A stretch of DNA of 42,452 bases from Thiotrichaceae bacterium (lineage in GTDB: Bacteria; Pseudomonadota; Gammaproteobacteria; Thiotrichales; Thiotrichaceae), in contig JALSLX010000113.1 in the NCBI GenBank assembly GCA_026988095.1, forward strand, positions 1 to 42,452, written 5' to 3'. Within the stretch, counting starts at the first letter, position 1; every line of letters starts with the position of its first letter. Below are positions 35,421-42,452 of this stretch, in pieces. The notes beneath the pieces are model-generated. The model had not been told where the DNA came from and ran no database searches. It saw only the letters and a list, made by a program, of their open reading frames with translations. The translations under genes were made by a program, and so were the position numbers.

Positions 35421-36302
35421 CTACTTTTGTAGATGCAAAAATAAATTAACACCTGTTTCTTCAGAATATACTTCTATTTTTTCCGCGGATATTCCAGCCT
35501 TCACTGCCAGCTCGGTTAGTTTATCTTTACTTCTATGATGTAGATACCATTGCCCAAATATTTCCATAACCCCTCTGCTCGGATTATCATCAGAAAAATT
35601 ACCTATAACCATAGTACCTCCATCTGCTAGTAAATTATAAATTCGGTTTAATAATCTAACAAATAATTTATCAGAGAAATAATCAAAGAGTCCTGCCGAC
35701 CAAATAAACTCATATTTATAATCTGGTTTATAACGAAATGCATTTTTATTTACAAATGTTATTGAATCAATATAGTTATCACAAACAGCAGATGCATAAT
35801 CAATAGCCTTTGAATCCATATCCAAGCAATCAAAATGAATTCTCGATTTTGGTTTTTGCTTAAAAAATTCATAAAGATCACTACATGGGCCACTCCCCAA
35901 ATTTAAAACCAAAGGAGAGTCTTTCTCTTCCTCTAAACTTGAAAGTAACTTTATCAAATACTCTTTTCTATTTCTAACCGCTTTTGCAGCATCAAGATTA
36001 TGGTAAAAATCATCCCACAAATGATAATCATCACACTTCGGTGATGTCCATTGTTGGTAAATTCGATCAATTAACTCATAATCTCCCGCATACCCATTAG
36101 GTTTCACGTATGAAAAACCAATCATTGAATCTACATTCAACAATGGTTTCATCATGCCATATAGTTCGGCCTCTTCAGATAATGTCAGTTCTTGTTCTCT
36201 CAAGTTTTGACAAGCACTAGTTAAGTTCTCATAGTCTGAGGCGTTAGGTCCCCCTCTAAGCACCAATGCTTTTGCTTCATCTATATAATTTTTAAAGTCC
36301 AT
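35421..36302 (-). CDS. Class I SAM-dependent methyltransferase, PhcB-like
   Basis: 293 residues. The SAM-binding motif I LVLNLGSGP is at 131-139, the acidic motif II DCLDMD at 158-163, and ADGGTMVIGNFSDDNPSRG forms a post-motif loop. The N-terminal 125 residues are helical and include NGYAGDYEL (69-77). This pattern recalls the methyltransferase family that contains PhcB, which makes 3-hydroxypalmitic acid methyl ester signals in Ralstonia; the link is inferred from memory of the motif. AGGCG lies before the ATG. A diguanylate cyclase gene follows on the same strand. Confidence 0.75.
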   Translation of the reverse strand: MDFKNYIDEAKALVLRGGPNASDYENLTSACQNLREQELTLSEEAELYGMMKPLLNVDSMIGFSYVKPNGYAGDYELIDRIYQQWTSPKCDDYHLWDDFYHNLDAAKAVRNRKEYLIKLLSSLEEEKDSPLVLNLGSGPCSDLYEFFKQKPKSRIHFDCLDMDSKAIDYASAVCDNYIDSITFVNKNAFRYKPDYKYEFIWSAGLFDYFSDKLFVRLLNRIYNLLADGGTMVIGNFSDDNPSRGVMEIFGQWYLHHRSKDKLTELAVKAGISAEKIEVYSEETGVNLFLHLQK

Positions 36303-36549
36303 TTCACTACGCCTGTAAAATCTAAATGTACTTATACAGTAGCCAAGTTCATTTAGTTTTTAATATACGCTGAGACAGGAGGTATCTTTATAACGATAAT
36401 ATTTAAATATAATTTATTAATATGTCGCGATAGATTAAATAACAGCTACCATAATGATACGAAGCTGGGAATAATCACAAAAACCAAAAGCTACTAATCG
36501 TTTATTTTTATGATATTGATAAACTAATAGCTATGACTGACAGAAGGGA

Positions 36550-37995
36550 CTAGCTCAGTTTTTTCTTCAACAATTCATTCACCTGCGCAGGATTAGCCTT
36601 ACCCTGCGAAGCCTTCATTACTTGCCCAACAAAGAAGCCAAATACCTTTTCTTTTCCGCTTCGGTATTGTTCTACTTGCCCTTCGTTGTTTGCCATGATT
36701 TCATCAATCAACGCTTCAATCGCGCCCGAATCGGTAATTTGTTTTAAGCCTTTGCTTTCGATGACTTTATCTGCCGCGCTTTCATCTTTAGAACCTTCGC
36801 CTGCCCATAATGCTTGGAATACTTCTTTGGCGATTTTTCCTGAAATTGTTTTATCCGCGATACGCTTAATTAAGCCTGTTAACATTTCTGCATTTACGGG
36901 AGAATCTGTGATTTCCAAACTATCATTATTCAAGTGGCTTGATAATTCTCCTGTCACCCAGTTTGCCGTTAGTTTTGGCTCACCACAGGCTTTTGCTACG
37001 CTTTCAAAGTAATCTGCTGTTTCACGACTTGCGGTTAATACGCCTGCATCGTAGTCGCTTAAATCGTATTCATTCATAAAGCGCTCGAACTTTGCCGCGG
37101 GTAACTCTGGCAAGATTGCTTTTACCGCCGTTAGAAACTCATCGGTAATTTCGATAGGTAATAAATCTGGACACGGGAAATAGCGGTAATCATTCGCCTC
37201 TTCTTTTGAGCGCATTGAACGTGTTTCGTTTTTATCGGGGTCATACAAACGTGTTTCTTGCACGACTGCGCCACCATCTTCGATAATGTCTATCTGACGC
37301 TCGATCTCTATATTGATTGCGCGCTCAACAAATTTGAATGAGTTGATATTTTTAAGCTCTGCTCGCGTACCTAGCTCTTTTTGCCCTTTTGGGCGTACTG
37401 ATACGTTTGCATCACAACGGAATGAACCTTCTGCCAAGTTGCCATCATTAATACCTAGATATTGCACTAGCTCATGAATCTTCTTCATATAGGCAACCGC
37501 TTCTTTTGCCGAACTCATATCCGGTTCTGATACGATTTCTAGCAGTGGTGTGCCTGAGCGGTTTAAGTCAATCCCTGTCATGCCTGCAAAATCTTCGTGC
37601 AGTGATTTACCTGCATCTTGCTCTAAATGCGCGCGGGTTACGCCTATGCGTTTTGTCTCACCATTTTCTAGGGTGATGTCCATGTGCCCAAGTTCTACAA
37701 TCGGCTTATCAAATTGACTGATTTGATAGCCTTGTGGCAAGTCAGGGTAAAAATAGTTTTTACGCGCAAACACATTGCCTCTACCGATGGGCGCACCAAT
37801 CGCTAAACCAAACATCGCCGCCATTCGCACAGCCTCCGTGTTTAGCACAGGCAAAACACCGGGCATTGCCAAGTCTACGATATTGGCTTGCGTGTTTGGT
37901 TCTTGACCATATTCGGTTGATGAACCTGAGAATAATTTAGAGTTTGTTGAAAGCTGGGCGTGTATTTCCAAGCCGATGACTGTTTCCCATTCCAT
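36550..37995 (-). CDS. gatB: Asp/Glu-tRNA amidotransferase subunit B
   Basis: 481 residues. Subunit of GatCAB, which converts Glu-tRNA(Gln) and/or Asp-tRNA(Asn) to the amide form. [13 protein letters not shown] opens the protein, and [17 protein letters not shown] (with metal-binding residues) and [12 protein letters not shown] are conserved kinase-like blocks. The C-terminal YqeY-like tRNA-binding tail ends in [22 protein letters not shown] sits within the 3' end of gatA. The gene-free stretch 36303-36549 downstream shows only weak inverted repeats. Confidence 0.98.
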   Translation of the reverse strand: MEWETVIGLEIHAQLSTNSKLFSGSSTEYGQEPNTQANIVDLAMPGVLPVLNTEAVRMAAMFGLAIGAPIGRGNVFARKNYFYPDLPQGYQISQFDKPIVELGHMDITLENGETKRIGVTRAHLEQDAGKSLHEDFAGMTGIDLNRSGTPLLEIVSEPDMSSAKEAVAYMKKIHELVQYLGINDGNLAEGSFRCDANVSVRPKGQKELGTRAELKNINSFKFVERAINIEIERQIDIIEDGGAVVQETRLYDPDKNETRSMRSKEEANDYRYFPCPDLLPIEITDEFLTAVKAILPELPAAKFERFMNEYDLSDYDAGVLTASRETADYFESVAKACGEPKLTANWVTGELSSHLNNDSLEITDSPVNAEMLTGLIKRIADKTISGKIAKEVFQALWAGEGSKDESAADKVIESKGLKQITDSGAIEALIDEIMANNEGQVEQYRSGKEKVFGFFVGQVMKASQGKANPAQVNELLKKKLS

Positions 37996-37997
37996 GA

Positions 37998-39467
37998 TTA
38001 TTCTCCTCCCGTGTATGCACTAGGCGCTTGTTTATGCCAATCGGTCACTTGTTGATATTGATGTGCTACGTTTAATAACTTAGCTTCTTCAAAATAGTTA
38101 CCGATAATTTGTAAGCCAACAGGCATTTTATTGTTTTTAGAAAAACCCGCAGGGACAGACATCCCTGTTAGGCCGGCTAAGTTTAGTGACAAGGTATAAA
38201 TATCAGCTAAATACATACTAATCGGATCATCCGTTTTTTCGCCTAGCTTAAAAGCAGTCTCAGGCGCTACTGGCCCCATAATGACATCGACTTTTTCAAA
38301 GGCTTTTTTAAAGTCATCGCTGATTAAACGACGGATTTTTTGTGCTTTTAAATAATAGGCATCGTAATAACCTGCCGATAAGGCATAAGTGCCCGTCATA
38401 ATACGACGCTTAACTTCTGTACCAAAACCTTCACCGCGTGAACGCATATACATATCGGTTAAATCTACAGGGGCTTCACAGCGGTAGCCATAACGTACAC
38501 CATCAAAACGTGAGAGATTGGATGATGCTTCGGCAGGCGCGATTACATAATAAGAAGGAATTGCCAAGTGTGTATTGGGCAAGCTGATTTCTACAATTTC
38601 AGCGCCTAGTTTTTTGTATTCTTCAATCGCATCATTTACAACCTCAGCTACGCTTGAGTCCAAGCCTTCGCCGAAGAACTCTTTTGGCAAGCCAATTTTC
38701 AAGCCTTTGATAGAATCGTTAAGCGAGGCTGACATATTGGGCACATCACGTTCAACCGAGGTTGAATCTTTCGGGTCAAAGCCAGACATTGTTTCAAGCA
38801 CCATGGCACAATCAGATGCCGACGTGCCAAAAATACCGCCTTGATCCAAACTCGAAGCATAAGCAATCATGCCAAAACGAGACACGCGTCCGTAAGTTGG
38901 CTTAATACCTGTAATACCTGTTAACGAGGCAGGTTGGCGAATTGACCCGCCGGTATCCGTACCCGTTGCAACAGGGGCTAAACGTGCCGCAACTGCAACC
39001 GCGCTTCCACCTGATGAGCCACCTGGTACACGCTCTAAATCCCATGGGTTTTTTACCGCGCCGTAATATGAGTTTTCATTGGATGAACCCATTGCAAACT
39101 CATCCATATTCGTTTTACCGAGCATGGGCATACCTGCCGCATTAAGTTTTTCAACCACGGTTGCATTATAAGGTGCAATAAAGTTACCCAGCATTTTTGA
39201 TGCACAAGAGGTACGCACACCATCGGTACAAAACAAGTCTTTATGCGCCATTGGGATGCCTGTTAATGCACCTGCTGTACCAGCGGCGATTTGTTCATCT
39301 GCCGCCTTTGCGCCCGCTAAGGCTTGCTCTTCTGTCACGGTAATAAATGAGTTTAGCTCACCGTCATATTTTGCAATTCTATCGAGGTAAAACTGGGTTA
39401 ATTCAACACTTGAAAAATCACCCGCTTTTAAACTAGTACTTAACTCTGTTAGAGACTTTGTAATCAT
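37998..39467 (-). CDS. gatA: Asp/Glu-tRNA amidotransferase subunit A
   Basis: 489 residues. Amidase-signature glutaminase that supplies ammonia to GatB. The Ser-cisSer-Lys triad is visible: K76 in MAHKDLF, S151 in GGSSGGSA and S175 in [11 protein letters not shown], in line with K79/S154/S178 of Staphylococcus GatA. GGGGGAT precedes the start. It lies between gatC (13-base gap) and gatB (two-base gap). Confidence 0.98.
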   Translation of the reverse strand: MITKSLTELSTSLKAGDFSSVELTQFYLDRIAKYDGELNSFITVTEEQALAGAKAADEQIAAGTAGALTGIPMAHKDLFCTDGVRTSCASKMLGNFIAPYNATVVEKLNAAGMPMLGKTNMDEFAMGSSNENSYYGAVKNPWDLERVPGGSSGGSAVAVAARLAPVATGTDTGGSIRQPASLTGITGIKPTYGRVSRFGMIAYASSLDQGGIFGTSASDCAMVLETMSGFDPKDSTSVERDVPNMSASLNDSIKGLKIGLPKEFFGEGLDSSVAEVVNDAIEEYKKLGAEIVEISLPNTHLAIPSYYVIAPAEASSNLSRFDGVRYGYRCEAPVDLTDMYMRSRGEGFGTEVKRRIMTGTYALSAGYYDAYYLKAQKIRRLISDDFKKAFEKVDVIMGPVAPETAFKLGEKTDDPISMYLADIYTLSLNLAGLTGMSVPAGFSKNNKMPVGLQIIGNYFEEAKLLNVAHQYQQVTDWHKQAPSAYTGGE

Positions 39468-39480
39468 TATTATATCCCCC

Positions 39481-39768
39481 TTAATCCAAAACTTTAGGAA
39501 CGAGGAATAAACCCGCTTCCGTCAACGGCGCATTGCTCATTAACTTTTCACGCTGATTCTCTTCCGTCACCACATCATCACGCAAGCGTTGCATTGCATC
39601 TTGCGGGTGCGCCATTGGCTCTATTTGATCAACATTTGCAGCATTCATCTGCTCAACTAATCCAAAAATATTGGATAGATCTTGAGAGTATTGTTCGATG
39701 TTTTCTTCTTGAATTGATAGCCGTGCTAGAAAGGCGATACTTTTGACTTCATCTGGTGATAACGACAT
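39481..39768 (-). CDS. gatC: Asp/Glu-tRNA amidotransferase subunit C
   Basis: 95 residues. Small chaperone-like subunit that wraps GatA and GatB together. Typical features: [24 protein letters not shown] (read as a helix over 8-31), then [20 protein letters not shown] and the C-terminal [10 protein letters not shown]. First gene of the gatCAB operon; its promoter should lie in 39769-39860, next to a REP-like repeat. Confidence 0.96.
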   Translation of the reverse strand: MSLSPDEVKSIAFLARLSIQEENIEQYSQDLSNIFGLVEQMNAANVDQIEPMAHPQDAMQRLRDDVVTEENQREKLMSNAPLTEAGLFLVPKVLD

Positions 39769-39865
39769 GGTGTTTTATCCGTTGTTTAAGCTAATTTTGT
39801 AAGGCAGGGAATTTAACATATTGAAGGGTGAGTTCAAAGATATAACAAGCTATCACATCTCCGTA

Positions 39866-39935
39866 TCCTTCGACTATGTTACGGAAACTACTTAGAAGTA
39901 GCACCTGAGCGTAGTCGAAGAATGTGGGGAGCATG
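39866..39935. repeat. REP-like imperfect palindrome (CTTCGAC family)
   Basis: CTTCGACTA (39868-39876) pairs with TAGTCGAAG (39912-39920). A smaller inner hairpin, CTACTTAGAAGTAG (39888-39901), sits between them. The outer right side continues AATGTGGGGAGCATG, of which a related half is found at 3912-3938. Sequences of the CTTCGAC...CTCAG type are common dispersed palindromes in bacteria. It lies between sixA and gatC. Confidence 0.6.
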
Positions 39936-39956
39936 TAATTACTTTTGAAAAAATTA

Positions 39957-40475
39957 CTATAACTCTTTTGGGCGTAATATCTTCTCTAAGTTAGCCTCAC
40001 ACATTGCCATATTCTTCCAGCTTGATTGGGTTGTGATTTTTACAACATTGCCTGTTGTAAATAGTTTTCCATTTTTTTGGCTATAAGCTTTAGCATCCGC
40101 ACAAAAATGCGCCAGTAAATCCTCCATTGCAGGATTATGCCCAATCAACATCACGCTGGTGACTGATTCTGGTAACACGCTTAATAACTGAATGAGCGTC
40201 ACGGTGTAAGCGGCATAAATATCTTGTTTCCACACAATCTGATCAAAAGGAAAGCTTAATTTATCACAAAGTATCTGACAGGTTTGCTTAGTTCTAATAG
40301 CTGGTGACGCAATAATTTTCTCTGGAGACCATTTTAATCGCTCTAGCTCCTCTGCTATACGAGTTGTATCTACAATCCCTCGATTACTTAAAGGTCTAGC
40401 AAAGTCTGTTGCCACCCCACTGTCCCATGAGGATTTTGCATGTCTTGCTAGATAAATGGTCTTCTCTTTATTCAT
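39957..40475 (-). CDS. sixA: SixA-like histidine phosphatase
   Basis: 172 residues. Histidine-phosphatase fold with the catalytic RHG-type motif YLARHAKSSWD (R11, H12) and the second catalytic His in LIGHNPAMEDLL. IIASPAIRTKQTCQIL is the conserved middle block. E. coli SixA (161 residues) removes phosphate from histidine on phosphotransfer proteins. A specific target is not shown by the context. It is divergent from argS, with C-tract palindrome copy 6 between them. Confidence 0.88.
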   Translation of the reverse strand: MNKEKTIYLARHAKSSWDSGVATDFARPLSNRGIVDTTRIAEELERLKWSPEKIIASPAIRTKQTCQILCDKLSFPFDQIVWKQDIYAAYTVTLIQLLSVLPESVTSVMLIGHNPAMEDLLAHFCADAKAYSQKNGKLFTTGNVVKITTQSSWKNMAMCEANLEKILRPKEL

Positions 40476-40555
40476 AAGCGCAATTAAAACATAGATACCA
40501 AGATGCTTTGATCTCTTCCTCTATCATATTTCGCTAGTTTTGATCATTATTTACA

Positions 40556-40724
40556 TACCACCCCCCCTCTTTTTCGCTGATTTGTACGTGAATTAGCTAT
40601 CGAAGGTGTAACGATATACTTTTAGTGAGCTTATCGTTTTGTTGTTTAAAACGCATAACTCAATTATTAGAGCTTGCCGTTTAATCTCTAGGCGCACAAA
40701 AAACCAAAAAATAGGGGGGGTGGC
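40556..40724. repeat. C-tract palindrome, copy 6 (long spacer, degenerate right arm)
   Basis: The left arm is intact: CCACCCCCCC, then TCTTTTTCGCTGATTTGT and ACGTG (40558-40590). The right arm (about 40691-40723) keeps only the G-run with TGG and an A-rich stretch (GCGCACAAAAAACC), so pairing is poor. The spacer is about 100 bases rather than 10-30. It lies in the 278-base divergent gap between sixA and argS, about 30 bases from the argS start. Confidence 0.75.
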
Positions 40725-40753
40725 CTATTATTAAATGCGCTAGAATCCCCTTC

Positions 40754-42452
40754 ATGAATATACGCACACTACTCAATACTAAAATATCAATAGCTTTAAC
40801 AAACGCAGGTGCTGAAAATGCACCCGCAGTAGTCAAAGCATCTGCCCGACCTGAATTTGGTGACTATCAAGCCAATGGCATTATGGGAGCGGCTAAAAAG
40901 CTAAAAATGAATCCGCGTGAGCTGGCGACCAAGGTGTTAGAACACCTTGATTTATCAGACATGGCCGACAAAGTTGAGATTGCTGGCCCTGGCTTTTTAA
41001 ATATTCACCTAAAAAGTGAATGGTTAGCGGATAAAGCTGAGATTGCATTAGCTTCAGAACTGCTAGGCATGGAGAAAACAGCTAACCCACAAAATGTAGT
41101 GATTGATTATTCTGCCCCAAATCTTGCTAAAGAAATGCACGTAGGGCATTTACGTTCAACCATTATTGGCGATGCGATTGCACGTATTTTGGATTACACG
41201 GGTCACAATGTTATCCGCCAGAATCACGTAGGAGATTGGGGTACACAATTTGGTATGTTGCTCACTTACATGGGCGAACTACAAGAAAAGGATGAAGAGC
41301 TTTCAATGCAGCTTTCTGACCTTGAAAAATTCTACCAAGCAGCAAAAATTCGTTTTGATAAAGATGAAGACTTTGCCCAGACAGCACGTGAAAATGTGGT
41401 GAAATTGCAAGCGGGTGATGAAAACTTCTTAAAACTATGGAAACAGTTTATTGATACTTCACTCAACCATTGTGATGAAATTTACAAAACACTCAACGTG
41501 CTACTAACGCGCGATGATGTTATACCAGAAAGCGCCTACAATGATGATTTACCACAGGTAATTATCGACCTAGATAAGCAAGGTTTACTCACAAAAGACC
41601 AAGGCGCGCAATGCGTGTTTATGGATGAGTTTAAGGGCAAGGATGATTCAATCATCCCAATGATTGTGCAAAAATCTGATGGTGGATATTTATACGCCAC
41701 CACCGACCTTGCCGCTTTGCGTTATCGCCACAATAAACTAAACATGAACCGTGGTTTATACCTTGTTGATGCGCGTCAAAGCCTACACCTAAAACAAGTA
41801 TTCACCGCTGGTAAAAAAGCAGGCTTCGTACCTGAAGAAACGCAACTAGAACACATGGCATTTGGCACCATGATGGGTAAAGACGGCACACCGTTTAAAA
41901 CCCGCGATGGTGGCACGGTAAAGCTGATTGATTTACTCGATGAAGCCCAACAACGCGCATTTGATTTAGTCACACTAAAGAATCCTGACTTGGATGAAGC
42001 CAGCCGTAAAAGCATCGCTAAAACAGTTGGTATCGGCGCGGTTAAATATGCTGATTTGAGCAAAAACCGTACATCAGATTACATTTTCAACTGGGACACG
42101 ATGCTCAGTTTTGAAGGTAATACTGCACCCTATTTGCAATATGCATATGCCCGTATCCAAAGCATTTTTAGAAAAGCGGGTGAAATAAACAGCGATACAA
42201 AAATAGTCTTAGTTGAGCCAGCAGAACGCCAACTTGCCAGCAAACTCTTACAATTATCAGAAGCAATTGAGATAGTCGCTAAAGAAGGCACACCAAATCT
42301 ACTGTGTAATTACCTGTTTGAATTGGCAGGCAACTTTATGACATTTTATGAAGCCTGCCCAATTATGAAGGCAGAAGAAGACGTTAAGCAAAGCCGATTA
42401 CGATTAGCGCAACTGACGGCTGACACATTGAAAACGGGATTGGATTTATTGG
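40754..42452 (+). CDS. argS: Arginyl-tRNA synthetase, truncated by the window edge
   Basis: 566 codons are visible with no stop; E. coli ArgS has 577 residues, so only a short C-terminal piece is missing. The N-terminal Add-1 domain (1-105) starts MNIRTLLNTKIS and includes PEFGDYQANG. The class I catalytic core has the HIGH-type motif HVGHLRS (about 131-137) and the KMSKS-equivalent region MMGKDGTPFKTRDGG (about 374-388). The anticodon-binding helical domain follows, with ApYLQYAYAR. Its promoter must lie in or next to palindrome copy 6. Confidence 0.97.
   Translation, partial: MNIRTLLNTKISIALTNAGAENAPAVVKASARPEFGDYQANGIMGAAKKLKMNPRELATKVLEHLDLSDMADKVEIAGPGFLNIHLKSEWLADKAEIALASELLGMEKTANPQNVVIDYSAPNLAKEMHVGHLRSTIIGDAIARILDYTGHNVIRQNHVGDWGTQFGMLLTYMGELQEKDEELSMQLSDLEKFYQAAKIRFDKDEDFAQTARENVVKLQAGDENFLKLWKQFIDTSLNHCDEIYKTLNVLLTRDDVIPESAYNDDLPQVIIDLDKQGLLTKDQGAQCVFMDEFKGKDDSIIPMIVQKSDGGYLYATTDLAALRYRHNKLNMNRGLYLVDARQSLHLKQVFTAGKKAGFVPEETQLEHMAFGTMMGKDGTPFKTRDGGTVKLIDLLDEAQQRAFDLVTLKNPDLDEASRKSIAKTVGIGAVKYADLSKNRTSDYIFNWDTMLSFEGNTAPYLQYAYARIQSIFRKAGEINSDTKIVLVEPAERQLASKLLQLSEAIEIVAKEGTPNLLCNYLFELAGNFMTFYEACPIMKAEEDVKQSRLRLAQLTADTLKTGLDLL

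Noticed and set aside
36480-36535. Imperfect inverted repeat after gatB (AGCTACTAATCGTTTAT region)
   Set aside because: Arms need gaps to pair and no U-tract follows; not strong enough to call a terminator.
117-40724. CRISPR array or integron attC interpretation of the repeats
   Set aside because: Copies are many kilobases apart, separated by ordinary housekeeping genes, and have no regular spacers, cas genes or integrase.
41776-42063. 95-codon minus-strand open frame
   Set aside because: Antisense shadow within argS.

Overview
The window is about 42.5 kb of a moderately AT-rich gammaproteobacterial chromosome. It carries the classic outer-membrane biogenesis cluster (pyrH-frr-uppS-cdsA-dxr-rseP-bamA-skp-lpxD-fabZ-lpxA-lpxB-rnhB-dnaE) in the order seen in Pseudomonas-type genomes. 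It also has gatCAB, argS, a C4-dicarboxylate TRAP system with its two-component regulator, a sulfide:quinone-reductase-like flavoprotein and a GGDEF protein. This suits a marine or sulfur-associated gammaproteobacterium, possibly of the Thiotrichales; the genus cannot be fixed from sequence reading alone.

Layout. 1-51: C-terminal end of an ammonium transporter. 227-3862: MOSC protein, SQR-like flavoprotein, radical SAM protein and beta-carbonic anhydrase. 3978-21307 (minus strand): DNA polymerase III alpha and the envelope cluster, with a GST-like gene and a YkgJ-like Cys-cluster gene placed between rnhB and dnaE. 21717-24771 (minus): dctM, dctQ and dctP behind a convincing sigma-54 promoter with an upstream palindrome. 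25301-28309 (plus): a 1002-residue lipoprotein combining two Ig-like domains, an alpha/beta-hydrolase and a probable beta-propeller. 28656-31828 (minus): dctD and dctB, the likely regulators of dctPQM. 31962-36302: small membrane or periplasmic proteins, an orphan cytosolic sensor-like protein, a membrane diguanylate cyclase and a PhcB-like methyltransferase. 36550-39768 (minus): gatC-gatA-gatB. 39957-40475: SixA-like phosphatase. 40754-end (plus): argS, cut by the window edge.

The most unusual content is intergenic. At least six copies of a long C-tract palindrome (core TTTTTCGATGATTTGT facing its reverse complement, outer ends CCCACCCCCC/GGGGGGTGGG, often bounded by TA) are scattered over 40 kb. 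They sit between convergent, tandem and divergent genes alike, which points to a small non-autonomous mobile or REPIN-like family and not to terminators. One copy (28346-28622) appears to be interrupted by a second, unrelated 196-bp element with 19-bp terminal inverted repeats and a 9-bp target duplication. A third element (21499-21660) has perfect 18-bp inverted ends and a 5-bp TTTTA duplication. A fourth, weaker REP-like family is seen at 39866 and 3912. No transposase, RAYT, CRISPR array, tRNA or rRNA was seen.

How the genes work together: the DctB sensor and DctD sigma-54 activator should switch on dctP, with a terminator after dctP favouring the binding protein over the two membrane subunits. 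The envelope block links isoprenoid and phospholipid precursors (dxr, uppS, cdsA) to lipid A (lpxA, B, D, fabZ) and outer-membrane protein assembly (bamA, skp, rseP). gatCAB makes Gln-tRNA(Gln)/Asn-tRNA(Asn) by transamidation.
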